From CAYYWV01 sp964475385 (lineage in GTDB: Bacteria > Pseudomonadota > Alphaproteobacteria > JAAXGF01), in NCBI GenBank assembly GCA_964475385.1, contig CAYYWV010000072.1, positions 1 to 12,851 on the forward strand: DNA of 12,851 bases. The letters are read 5' to 3'. Numbering within the stretch: position 1 is the stretch's first letter; each line of letters opens with the position of its first letter. This document shows, in pieces, positions 1 through 5,952 of the stretch. The notes beneath the pieces were generated by a model. The model made no database searches. It was not told where the DNA came from and saw nothing but the letters and a program-made list of their open reading frames with translations. The translations under genes were made by a program, and so were the position numbers.

Positions 1-656
1 GCAAGCAGGTGTTCATCAAGATGATGCTGCCGCTGGTGCTCGCCGCCAACGAGCGCATCCTCGCCGACCGGCGGCGCATTCTCGAAATCCGCGACCGGGT
101 CGGCGGCCGTCTCGCCGCCCTGGGTCCGGGCGAGCGGGCTTGGCTCGAGCAGACCAGCCGGCGCTACGGCCTTGAGAGAATCGACTTTTCCGCTCTATTG
201 CGTCGGGTCGACATGATTCCGCCGTCTCTCGCGCTCGCCCAGGCGGCCGAGGAATCGGGCTGGGGCACATCGCGTTTCGTGCGCGAGGGAAACGCGCTGT
301 TCGGCCAGCGCACCTTCAAGCCGGGAACCGGGCTGGTCCCGCGCCGCCGCGACGACGGCGCGCGCCACGAGGTTCGGGTGTTCAGCCGGCTTTTCGATTC
401 GATCATGTCCTATATGGTCAACCTGAACACGCATGAAGCCTACCGCGAGTTCCGGCTCTCGCGCGAGCGCCAGCGCAACATACTCGGCCGGCTCGATGGC
501 TGGGTGCTCGCAGGCGCCCTCACCCGGTACTCGGAACGCGGCCAAGCCTACGTGCGGACGATCCGTTCGATCATCGAAGCCAACGGGCTGCGCGCCCTCG
601 ATCAAGCGCGGCTCGGCGAGGAGGCTCTGATCCTGATCGCCGACCCCAAGGCGTGA
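1..656 (+). CDS. Bax-like glucosaminidase domain protein, 5' end cut by window
   Basis: This is the C-terminal part of a protein of the Bax / mannosyl-glycoprotein endo-beta-N-acetylglucosaminidase family, predicted to cut glycosidic bonds in peptidoglycan. Visible family features are the opening KQVFIKMMLPLVLAANE block, the AAEESGWGTSRF segment that carries the probable catalytic glutamate, the following GNALFGQ, and FDSIMSYMVNLNTHEAYREFR. A GTG at 9 could be read as a start, but the frame is open to the window edge and the codons before it (Lys-Gln) fit the family's conserved block. The true start is therefore upstream and the gene is partial. About 215 residues are seen; E. coli Bax is longer. 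The gene ends 27 bases before the convergent deacetylase gene. The family assignment is solid, but the in vivo substrate is not visible. Confidence 0.85.
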   Translation, partial: KQVFIKMMLPLVLAANERILADRRRILEIRDRVGGRLAALGPGERAWLEQTSRRYGLERIDFSALLRRVDMIPPSLALAQAAEESGWGTSRFVREGNALFGQRTFKPGTGLVPRRRDDGARHEVRVFSRLFDSIMSYMVNLNTHEAYREFRLSRERQRNILGRLDGWVLAGALTRYSERGQAYVRTIRSIIEANGLRALDQARLGEEALILIADPKA

Positions 657-683
657 GCAGCGGCAGCGCGTTTACGCGACCGT

Positions 684-1715
684 TCAACCCGGCGGCACCA
701 GGAACTGAATCCCGAACCAGCGCCAGCGGCCGTCGGGGGCCGGCATGGTGCAGTTGATGCGGGTCCGCCCGGGCGGGAACGGCTCGGCGACCCGGACCTC
801 GATCCGGCGCGCCCCCAGCCGCTCGACCCGGGCGCGCCCCTGACCCGAGGCGAAGCAGCTCAAGCGGTCGAGATTCCCCACCCCAGGGGCGACCGTGAAG
901 CCGAAAGGCGGCGGGTTGGGGCCGAGAAGCGGATCGCTCGGCGTTATGTCGCGCACCGGAAGGGGGAGCGTGTCGGTCACCAACCGGAAGCGTTTCATGG
1001 CGCCGTAGGTCTCGTTGAGGGGGAAGCGCGGCAGCGCGTACGGATCGGTCTCGTCGCTCGCGGCCCCCGACTGCTGGCCGAAAGCGGCGTCGAACCCGGC
1101 CTTGGCGACCAGGTCGCGAAGCGCGCGACCGTACTCGCCGTAAGGATAGGCGAACAGCCGTGGGGCCGCGCCGAGCACGGCCTCCAGGCGCGCGCTTGCG
1201 CGCGCGATATCGGCCGCGGCCTCTTCGAGCGGTTCGAAGGCCATGTGGCTGTGGGCGGCGCTGTGGTTGCCGATGGCGACGCCGGCCTTGGCGAGCTCGC
1301 GGACCTGGTCCCAGGTCATCATCCCCTTGAAGCCCCGGTCGAGCGCGTCGGTCGAGACGAACAGCGTGAACGGCAGGCCGGCGGCTTTGAGCCGCGGCCA
1401 GGCCACCCGGTAGACCGAGGCGTAGGCGTCGTCGATGGTGATGCCGACGGTGCGCGGAGGCAGCGGTCGGCCGGCCTTGAGCGCGGCGACGATCTCGGGC
1501 ACCGGCAACACCGTGTAGCCGCCCGCCGCCAGCGCGGCGAGGTGGGCCTCGAACTGATCGATCTTGATATTGGTCGCGGGATACCGGTCCTCGCCGAAAC
1601 GGTGGTACATGAGGAACACCGCCGAGGATTCCGCCGCGGCCGCGGCGGGAACGAAGCCCGCCGCGAGCGTCGCGACCACCAGGGCCAGAGCGAGGCGGAG
1701 CCGGAAGCGCATCAT
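684..1715 (-). CDS. Secreted polysaccharide deacetylase (NodB domain)
   Basis: The 343-residue protein is predicted to remove acetyl groups from an N- or O-acetylated envelope polysaccharide. It begins with a signal peptide (basic MMRFRLRLA, hydrophobic stretch, probable cleavage after the Ala run near residue 28). The NodB-type deacetylase domain covers roughly residues 32-215. It has the metal and catalytic aspartates in TIDDAY (D95, D96), the metal histidines in GNHSAAHSH (H151, H155) and the FAYPYGEY motif near 188-195. About 100 C-terminal residues form an extra domain I do not recognise. Two adjacent ATG codons (1713-1715 and 1710-1712) can serve as start. The longer upstream reading frame is an artefact of high GC, because the protein before the signal peptide is Arg-rich and unconserved. 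It lies 62 bases downstream of the dipeptidase gene and is probably cotranscribed with it. Confidence 0.88.
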   Translation of the reverse strand: MMRFRLRLALALVVATLAAGFVPAAAAAESSAVFLMYHRFGEDRYPATNIKIDQFEAHLAALAAGGYTVLPVPEIVAALKAGRPLPPRTVGITIDDAYASVYRVAWPRLKAAGLPFTLFVSTDALDRGFKGMMTWDQVRELAKAGVAIGNHSAAHSHMAFEPLEEAAADIARASARLEAVLGAAPRLFAYPYGEYGRALRDLVAKAGFDAAFGQQSGAASDETDPYALPRFPLNETYGAMKRFRLVTDTLPLPVRDITPSDPLLGPNPPPFGFTVAPGVGNLDRLSCFASGQGRARVERLGARRIEVRVAEPFPPGRTRINCTMPAPDGRWRWFGIQFLVPPG

Positions 1716-1777
1716 GGCGCCATTGTCGCGGCTAATGCCGCCAACGACAAGGGCGAGCCGTCCCGCCCCCGGCCGCC

Positions 1778-2329
1778 TCACATCAGGCCTGTTCCGGCGG
1801 CCGCATCGCTGAGCAGCGGATAGCGCCGGGATTCGAAAAGCTGATAATGCCACCACTCGTTGCGGTAGTTGTCCCAGCCCGCCGCGGTCATGATCCCGAG
1901 CAGCAGGAAGCGGTTGCGCTGGGCGGTCTCGGAGACCGCGGTCGAGCCGTGATGGGCGAGCGGCGTGAAGGCGTCGACCTCGGTTCCCATGTCGAGCGCG
2001 CGGCCTTCGCGGTCGATCAGGGTGAGGTCGACCGCGACTCCGCGCGAGTGCGGCGAACCGCGCCGCGGATCGGCCAGGAACTCGGGGTCCGGGGTGTGGT
2101 TCCACAGCGCCCATTGGGCCTCGGTCGGCCGGAAGGCGTCGCAGATCCGAAACCGCAGCCCGAGCGCCCGGGCGAGCGCGATGGCGCGGTCGAGACGCGC
2201 GGCCGCATCCGGGTGCAGGTAGCAGGCGGCGCGGCGGTAGACCGGCCGGCCGGTGAAGTTGTTCGGCCCCGCATACATCAGGTCGAGCGCGACATCGAAG
2301 GCGGGCGGCGCGATTTCGACCAATGTCAT
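1778..2329 (-). CDS. ddpX: D-alanyl-D-alanine dipeptidase (VanX/DdpX family)
   Basis: The 183-residue zinc peptidase of family M15D hydrolyses D-Ala-D-Ala. The diagnostic SxHxxGxAxD motif is present (zinc ligands H94 and D101), as is NEWWH (catalytic E158, zinc ligand H161) and the DAFRP arginine (R67) that polarises the scissile bond in VanX. The ATG at 2329 gives an N-terminus, MTLVEIAPPAFDVALDL, that matches the family. An in-frame GTG at 2338 would add three residues. No vanH, vanA or vanRS genes are nearby, so glycopeptide resistance is unlikely. A housekeeping role in recycling or catabolism of D-Ala-D-Ala is the better inference, in keeping with the neighbouring cell-wall genes. No signal peptide is visible, so it should be cytoplasmic. 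Confidence 0.9.
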   Translation of the reverse strand: MTLVEIAPPAFDVALDLMYAGPNNFTGRPVYRRAACYLHPDAAARLDRAIALARALGLRFRICDAFRPTEAQWALWNHTPDPEFLADPRRGSPHSRGVAVDLTLIDREGRALDMGTEVDAFTPLAHHGSTAVSETAQRNRFLLLGIMTAAGWDNYRNEWWHYQLFESRRYPLLSDAAAGTGLM

Positions 2330-2459
2330 CGGGAGCACCCGGCGTGCTATGCTGACGGGCCGCGCGAAGCGCGGAGGCGCGGCAGACTATCACGTCCGGC
2401 GGCGCGAGCAACACGGCAAAGGGTCGGCGTTTCGCGACCCAGAGGACGGCGAAAAGCGC

Positions 2460-2977
2460 ATGAAGGTTCTTGCGTTCGACACCGCGGCGGCGGCCTGCTC
2501 GGTCGCCGTGCTCGACGNNNNNNNNNNNNNNNNNNNNNNNNNNNNNNNNNNNNNNNNNNNNNNNNNNNNNNNNNNNNNNNNNNNNNNNNNNNNNNNNNNN
2601 NNNNNNNNNNNNNNNNNCTCGACGAAGAGACGCGCGCCGGCGCGCCGGTCGCCGCGGCGCTCGACGCCCGCCGAGGCGAGATTTACCTTCAGCTCTTCGA
2701 CGCCGCGGGCGCGCCCGCCTCCGCCGCGGTCGCCGTCGCGCCCGGAGAGGCGGCGTTGCCCGCGGGCCCCTTGGTTCTGGTGGGCGATGGCGCGCAGGCC
2801 GTGCTCGCGGCCCAAGGCCCGCGTCCCGGCTGGCGACTCGTCGATGCGCCGGCCGCGCCCGACGCCGTACCGCTCGCCCGGCTCGCCGCCCGGCGCTTCG
2901 CCGCGACCGGGCGCGCGCCCGCGCCGCGGCCTCTTTACATTCGCGGCCACGGCGCTCGGCCGCCGGCGGAGTCGTGA
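2460..2977 (+). CDS. tsaB: TsaB, t6A37 tRNA modification subunit, interrupted by assembly gap
   Basis: TsaB is the pseudo-enzyme partner of TsaD in making N6-threonylcarbamoyladenosine at position 37 of ANN-decoding tRNAs. The first 19 residues (MKVLAFDTAAAACSVAVLD) are the ASKHA-fold nucleotide-binding start typical of the family. Then come 100 N (2518-2617). After the gap the protein resumes with the family block ALDARRGEIYLQLF and runs to the stop at 2975-2977. The two coding parts are in different frames relative to the 100-N spacer, so the spacer length is not the real distance. Alignment by eye to E. coli TsaB suggests about 80 residues are missing. The SFTGVR region expected there cannot be seen. 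The gene overlaps rimI by 4 bases (GTGA), the usual tsaB-rimI pairing. Confidence 0.85.
2518..2617. other. Assembly gap of 100 N
   Basis: Exactly 100 undetermined bases lie inside tsaB. A round 100 is the conventional placeholder for a gap of unknown length. The frame change across it (start frame before, a different frame after) and the missing TsaB residues indicate that the true missing segment is longer, about 240 bases. Confidence 0.98.
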
Positions 2978-3507
2978 GCGAGGCCGTCGCCATCGCCCCT
3001 GCCGGGCCGGGCGCGGCCGCGACGCTCGCCGCGCTCTACGCCGCGACCCTCGACGACGGCTGGACCGAGGCGGCGATCGGCCGGCTGCTCGCCTCGGCGG
3101 AAGGGTTCGCGCTGACGGCTTGCGCGCAGGACCGCGCCCTCGGCTTCGCGCTCGCGCGCGCGCACGGCGACGACTGCGAGCTCCTCGCGCTCGGCGTTCG
3201 CGAGGAAGCGCGCCGCCGCGGCCTGGGTGCGCGTTTGGTGGCGGCGGTCTGCGCCGAAGCGCGCCGGCGCGGCGCGGCGCGGGTGTTCCTCGAGGTCGCC
3301 GAAGACAACGCGCCGGCGCGCGCGCTTTACGGCCGGGCCGGATTCGCGGTTCTCGGCCGCCGCGCCCGATATTACGCGCGCGCGGACGGACGGGCCGCGG
3401 CGCTGGTGCTCGGGCGCGCGCTCAGCGCTTGCGCAGAAGAAGCCTCCACACGGCCGCGCCCGGCGCCTCGGGATCGAGCGACAGCACCTCGTGGCCGTGC
3501 TCGGTGA
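2974..3507 (+). CDS. rimI: RimI-like ribosomal protein alanine N-acetyltransferase with C-terminal extension
   Basis: This is a GNAT-fold protein that, as RimI, acetylates the N-terminal alanine of ribosomal protein S18. The acetyl-CoA pyrophosphate loop is seen in VREEARRRGLGARL (about 75-88). The later block FLEVAEDNAPARALYGRAGF holds E107 and Y119, which line up with the catalytic Glu and Tyr of E. coli RimI, and RRARYY follows. The GTG start overlaps the tsaB stop (GTGA), so translation is probably coupled. The GNAT domain ends near residue 150 (ALVLGRAL). The frame then stays open for 27 more residues rich in Arg, Ala and Pro, reaching 177 in total. That tail lies over the oppositely oriented TusA-like gene and looks unconserved. 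The family is certain; S18 as substrate is inferred from the link to tsaB. Confidence 0.88.
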   Translation: MSEAVAIAPAGPGAAATLAALYAATLDDGWTEAAIGRLLASAEGFALTACAQDRALGFALARAHGDDCELLALGVREEARRRGLGARLVAAVCAEARRRGAARVFLEVAEDNAPARALYGRAGFAVLGRRARYYARADGRAAALVLGRALSACAEEASTRPRPAPRDRATAPRGRAR

Positions 3508-3676
3508 CTGCGCGGGGAACGTTCTCGAGCGGCTCGCCGGCGTTGAGGCGAACCTCGGCGGTTTCGCCCCTTGACATACGCTCGATCAGCAACTTAGTTT
3601 TCACGAAGGTCATCGGGCAGATATCCCCCGTGATGTCAAGGTAATGATCGGCGCTCTTTGAGCCTGTTTTGTTCAC
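3422..3676 (-). CDS. TusA/SirA-like sulfur-carrier family protein
   Basis: An 84-residue protein of the TusA/YeeD/SirA family (COG0425), small cytoplasmic proteins that carry sulfur on a conserved cysteine. The motif is DITGDICPMTFVKTKLLIE with Cys20. The canonical form is CPxP, and here the fourth position is Thr (CPMT), followed by the usual amphipathic helix. LNAGEPLENVPRAV fits the second conserved half. The start is GTG at 3676, with a purine-rich GAGAAG stretch a few bases upstream. The 3' end overlaps the last 86 bases of rimI on the other strand. It is divergent from mucR across an AT-rich intergenic segment. Whether it works in tRNA thiolation, molybdenum cofactor sulfuration or another sulfur relay cannot be read from the sequence, and the altered motif makes a strict TusA role uncertain. 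Confidence 0.82.
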   Translation of the reverse strand: MNKTGSKSADHYLDITGDICPMTFVKTKLLIERMSRGETAEVRLNAGEPLENVPRAVTEHGHEVLSLDPEAPGAAVWRLLLRKR

Positions 3677-3765
3677 TCACTTCTCTCGATCTCGGGTTTT
3701 TATATTGAAATTTAGAATGGTACTCCCAAATACCATACAGTAACTGTTACGGAGGACTTCTTTTC
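3677..3765. promoter_or_regulatory. AT-rich divergent regulatory region of mucR and the TusA-like gene
   Basis: This is one of the most AT-rich stretches in the window, unlike its surroundings. It holds a TTGAAA that could be a -35 element for mucR (3705-3710). It also holds an inverted repeat TGGTA (3718-3722) / TACCA (3731-3735) and two overlapping short palindromes, ACAGTAACTGT (3737-3747) and GTAACTGTTAC (3740-3750). MucR/Ros proteins are known to bind AT-rich sites and often repress their own genes, so autoregulation here is a reasonable inference. No clear -10 hexamer with ideal spacing is visible. Confidence 0.5.
3751..3756 (+). promoter_or_regulatory. Shine-Dalgarno site of mucR
   Basis: GGAGGA lies nine bases before the mucR ATG. 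It is one of the strongest ribosome binding sites in the window and fixes the start at 3766. Confidence 0.75.
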
Positions 3766-4188
3766 ATGCCGGACCAGCAAAACCGGACTGAGCTGCTCGC
3801 GCTAACCGCCGAGATCGTCGCCGCCCACGTCGGGCGCAACAGCGTTGCGGCGGACGACCTGCCCGATCTGATCCGGCAGATCTATACGACGCTCGCGAGC
3901 GCGGCCGCGCCCGAGCCTCCTGTGGTCGAACGCCCGCGGCCCGCGGTTCCCATTCGCCGTTCCGTCACGCCTGACTATATTGTGTGCCTCGAAGACGGCA
4001 AGAAGCTCAAGATGCTCAAACGGCATCTCATGACGAGCTATAACATGACGCCGGAGCAGTACCGCGAGCGCTGGGGCCTGCCCGCCGACTATCCGATGGT
4101 TGCGCCCGGTTACGCGGCGCAGCGCAGCGCGCTCGCCAAGAAGATCGGGCTCGGGCGCAAACGCGGGAAGCGCGCGCGCAAGACCTGA
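3766..4188 (+). CDS. mucR: MucR/Ros family zinc-finger transcriptional regulator
   Basis: A 140-residue regulator of the MucR/Ros family, which in alphaproteobacteria controls exopolysaccharide, motility, cell-cycle and virulence genes by binding AT-rich DNA. The N-terminal half (about 1-50) is the acidic/hydrophobic oligomerisation region. The DNA-binding domain covers about 68-132 and includes CLEDGKKLKMLKRHL, TPEQYRERWGLPADYPMVAP and YAAQRSALAKKIGLGRK, ending in a basic tail. Zinc ligand positions read C74-x2-D77-x9-H87, but where MucR proteins usually have a second His (H-x3-H) this protein has Ser91, followed by Tyr92. Some family members are known to fold without zinc. The start is supported by a strong GGAGGA. 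A perfect 16-base palindrome follows just after the stop codon. Confidence 0.93.
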   Translation: MPDQQNRTELLALTAEIVAAHVGRNSVAADDLPDLIRQIYTTLASAAAPEPPVVERPRPAVPIRRSVTPDYIVCLEDGKKLKMLKRHLMTSYNMTPEQYRERWGLPADYPMVAPGYAAQRSALAKKIGLGRKRGKRARKT

Positions 4189-4189
4189 T

Positions 4190-4205
4190 CGGCCGCGCGC
4201 GGCCG
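4190..4205. repeat. Perfect 16-base palindrome after mucR
   Basis: CGGCCGCGCGCGGCCG begins two bases after the mucR stop codon. It could form a strong GC hairpin in the mRNA but has no T-run after it, so an intrinsic terminator is not supported. It might slow 3' decay or reflect base composition. Confidence 0.4.
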
Positions 4206-4259
4206 TCCGGCGCGGGGCGAGGCGTCATTAGGGCCGATCGGGCGCTGCGAGGGATCGCC

Positions 4260-5084
4260 GTGATACTGGAGCCGAACCGGGTCGACGATATCGCCACGGG
4301 CCTCAGGGCCGGCAGCCTCGAGGTCCGGCTCGCCCGCGACGAGGCCGAGGTGGCCGCCGCCCAGGCGCTGCGCTACCGGGTCTTCTACGAGGAGATGAGC
4401 GCCCAGCCCGACGCCGCAATGGCGGCGAGCCGGCGCGACTTCGACGCCTTTGATGCGGTCTGCGACCATCTCCTGGTGATCGACCGCGATCGCGGGCGCT
4501 GCGATGAGGCGATCGTCGGCACCTTTCGTCTTTTGAGGCGGACGGTGGCCGAGCGCTTCGGGCGTTTCTACTCGGCCGGCGAGTACGACATCGCCCGCCT
4601 GGTCGCGGTCGAGGGCGAGATCCTCGAGCTCGGCCGGTCCTGCGTCGCCGCCGATTACCGCAACCGGGCGACCATCCAGCTTCTCTTACGCGGAATCGGG
4701 GCCTATGTGGCCCGCCATCGGATCGTGCTCATGTTCGGCTGCGCAAGCCTGCCCGGGGTCGATCCCGACGCGCTCGCGCTGCCGCTCTCCTATCTCCACC
4801 ACTACCATCTCGCGCCGGCCGAGCTCAGGGCGCGGGCGCTGCCTCAGCGCTATGTCGCGATGGATCGGCTGCCGCGCGAGAAGGTCGACCGCCGCGCCGC
4901 GCTCGCCGCGCTGCCGCCGATGATCAAGGGCTATCTCCGTGCCGGTTGCCGGATCGGCGACGGCGCGGTGATCGACTACCAGTTCCACACCGTCGACGTC
5001 TGCATCGTGCTCGGTATCGACCAGGTCACCGACAAGTACCGTCACCGTTACGAGGGGGGCCCGGACGAGGCCGCCCGGGTCTGA
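4260..5084 (+). CDS. olsB: L-ornithine N(alpha)-acyltransferase (OlsB-like)
   Basis: A 274-residue GNAT-fold enzyme of the OlsB (PlsB-like hemolysin) family. OlsB moves a 3-hydroxyacyl group from acyl carrier protein to the alpha-amino group of ornithine, giving lyso-ornithine lipid, the first step of a phosphorus-free membrane lipid. Recognised family blocks are LRYRVFYEEM (37-46), EYDIARLV, EILELGRSCVAADYRN (about 120-135), the LMFGCASLPGVDP block and the C-terminal PPMIKGYLRAGCRIGDGAVID with FHTVDVCIVLG. The GTG start has GCGAGGGA at 4247-4254 upstream at good spacing. It ends 11 bases before a PlsC-type acyltransferase that would supply the second acylation. The family is firm; ornithine as acceptor follows from family knowledge and not from a visible specificity residue. 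Confidence 0.88.
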   Translation: MILEPNRVDDIATGLRAGSLEVRLARDEAEVAAAQALRYRVFYEEMSAQPDAAMAASRRDFDAFDAVCDHLLVIDRDRGRCDEAIVGTFRLLRRTVAERFGRFYSAGEYDIARLVAVEGEILELGRSCVAADYRNRATIQLLLRGIGAYVARHRIVLMFGCASLPGVDPDALALPLSYLHHYHLAPAELRARALPQRYVAMDRLPREKVDRRAALAALPPMIKGYLRAGCRIGDGAVIDYQFHTVDVCIVLGIDQVTDKYRHRYEGGPDEAARV

Positions 5085-5095
5085 GAGCAAAGGCC

Positions 5096-5905
5096 GTGCC
5101 GCGGTCGCTGCGCGCGCTCGTCCGGCTTGCGCTTTGGATCGGCTGGACGCTGCCCTTGATCCCGTTTCAGGCGGTCTCGGTCGCGTTCGGTCTGCGCATG
5201 GCCGAGCGCATCCCAGTCTTTTATCACCGCGCCGCGTGCCGGATTCTGGGGATCGCGATCGAGCGGCGGGGCGCGATCTCGCGCGCGCGGCCGACCCTGT
5301 TCGTCTGCAACCACACCTCCTATCTCGACATCACCGTTCTCGGCGCCCTGATTCCGGGCTCCTTCGTCGCCAAGACCGAGGTCGCCGGCTGGCCCGGCTT
5401 CGGCCTTCTCGCCAAGCTCCAGCGCAGCGTCTTCATCGACCGCCGCCGGCGCGACGCGGCCCGCGAGCGCGACGCGGTGGCGGGTCGGCTCGCGGCCGGC
5501 GACAACCTGATCCTGTTTCCCGAAGGCACCAGCAACGACGGCAACCGGGTGCTGCCGTTCAAGAGCGCGCTGTTCGCCGTCGCCGCCAGCCCCGTCCAGG
5601 GGCGGCCGCTCGTCGTGCAGCCGGTCTCGCTCGCCTACAGCCATCTCGACGGCCTGCCGCTCGGTCGCCATCTCAGGCCCTTGGTCGCCTGGTACGGGGA
5701 CATGGAGATGGCGGGGCATCTGTGGCGGCTGCTCGGTCTCGGCAATCTGCGCGCGACGGTGATCTTCCACGAGCCGGTGACGATCGAAGACTTCGGATCG
5801 CGCAAGGCGCTCGCCGCCCATTGCGAGGCGGCGATCGCGTCCGGCGTGTCCGAGGCGGTGCATCGGGCCGGGCCGCTGGCCGGCGCGCGGCGGCGGTCGG
5901 CTTGA
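5096..5905 (+). CDS. olsA: PlsC-family 1-acyl-glycerol-3-phosphate / lyso-ornithine lipid acyltransferase (OlsA-like)
   Basis: A 269-residue membrane-associated acyltransferase of the PlsC family. It has the catalytic HX4D motif (NHTSYLD, H73 and D78), the glycerol-phosphate/acceptor loop region with AKTEVAGWPGFG, and the FPEGT motif (141-145) followed by LPFKSALF. An N-terminal hydrophobic segment (about 8-32) probably holds it at the inner face of the cytoplasmic membrane. The GTG at 5096 is chosen because it lies just after olsB and gives a normal N-terminus; the upstream frame runs through olsB and is not real. Being 11 bases downstream of an olsB-like gene makes OlsA (O-acylation of lyso-ornithine lipid) the best guess, but a general PlsC role in phosphatidic acid synthesis is also possible. 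Confidence 0.82.
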   Translation: MPRSLRALVRLALWIGWTLPLIPFQAVSVAFGLRMAERIPVFYHRAACRILGIAIERRGAISRARPTLFVCNHTSYLDITVLGALIPGSFVAKTEVAGWPGFGLLAKLQRSVFIDRRRRDAARERDAVAGRLAAGDNLILFPEGTSNDGNRVLPFKSALFAVAASPVQGRPLVVQPVSLAYSHLDGLPLGRHLRPLVAWYGDMEMAGHLWRLLGLGNLRATVIFHEPVTIEDFGSRKALAAHCEAAIASGVSEAVHRAGPLAGARRRSA

Positions 5906-5929
5906 CTCTGCAAAGGCCGGTGCTACAGT
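5902..5929 (+). promoter_or_regulatory. Candidate promoter for the miaB operon
   Basis: TTGACT (5902-5907) and TACAGT (5924-5929) are separated by 16 bases and resemble a sigma-70 type -35/-10 pair. The -35 overlaps the plsC stop codon. Transcription would begin about 5936, upstream of both possible miaB starts. Confidence 0.4.
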
Positions 5930-5952
5930 CGCGCCATGCCCATGTCGCCTCG

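Noticed and set aside
1716..2993. Upstream extension of the deacetylase frame to a 769-residue protein
   Set aside because: The extension runs antisense through tsaB and the N gap and across the dipeptidase gene, is Arg-rich, and would bury the clear signal peptide starting at 1715.
3751..4188. Possible mobile element or phage origin for mucR
   Set aside because: No integrase, transposase, terminal repeats or change in codon use; mucR is a normal chromosomal gene in this class.
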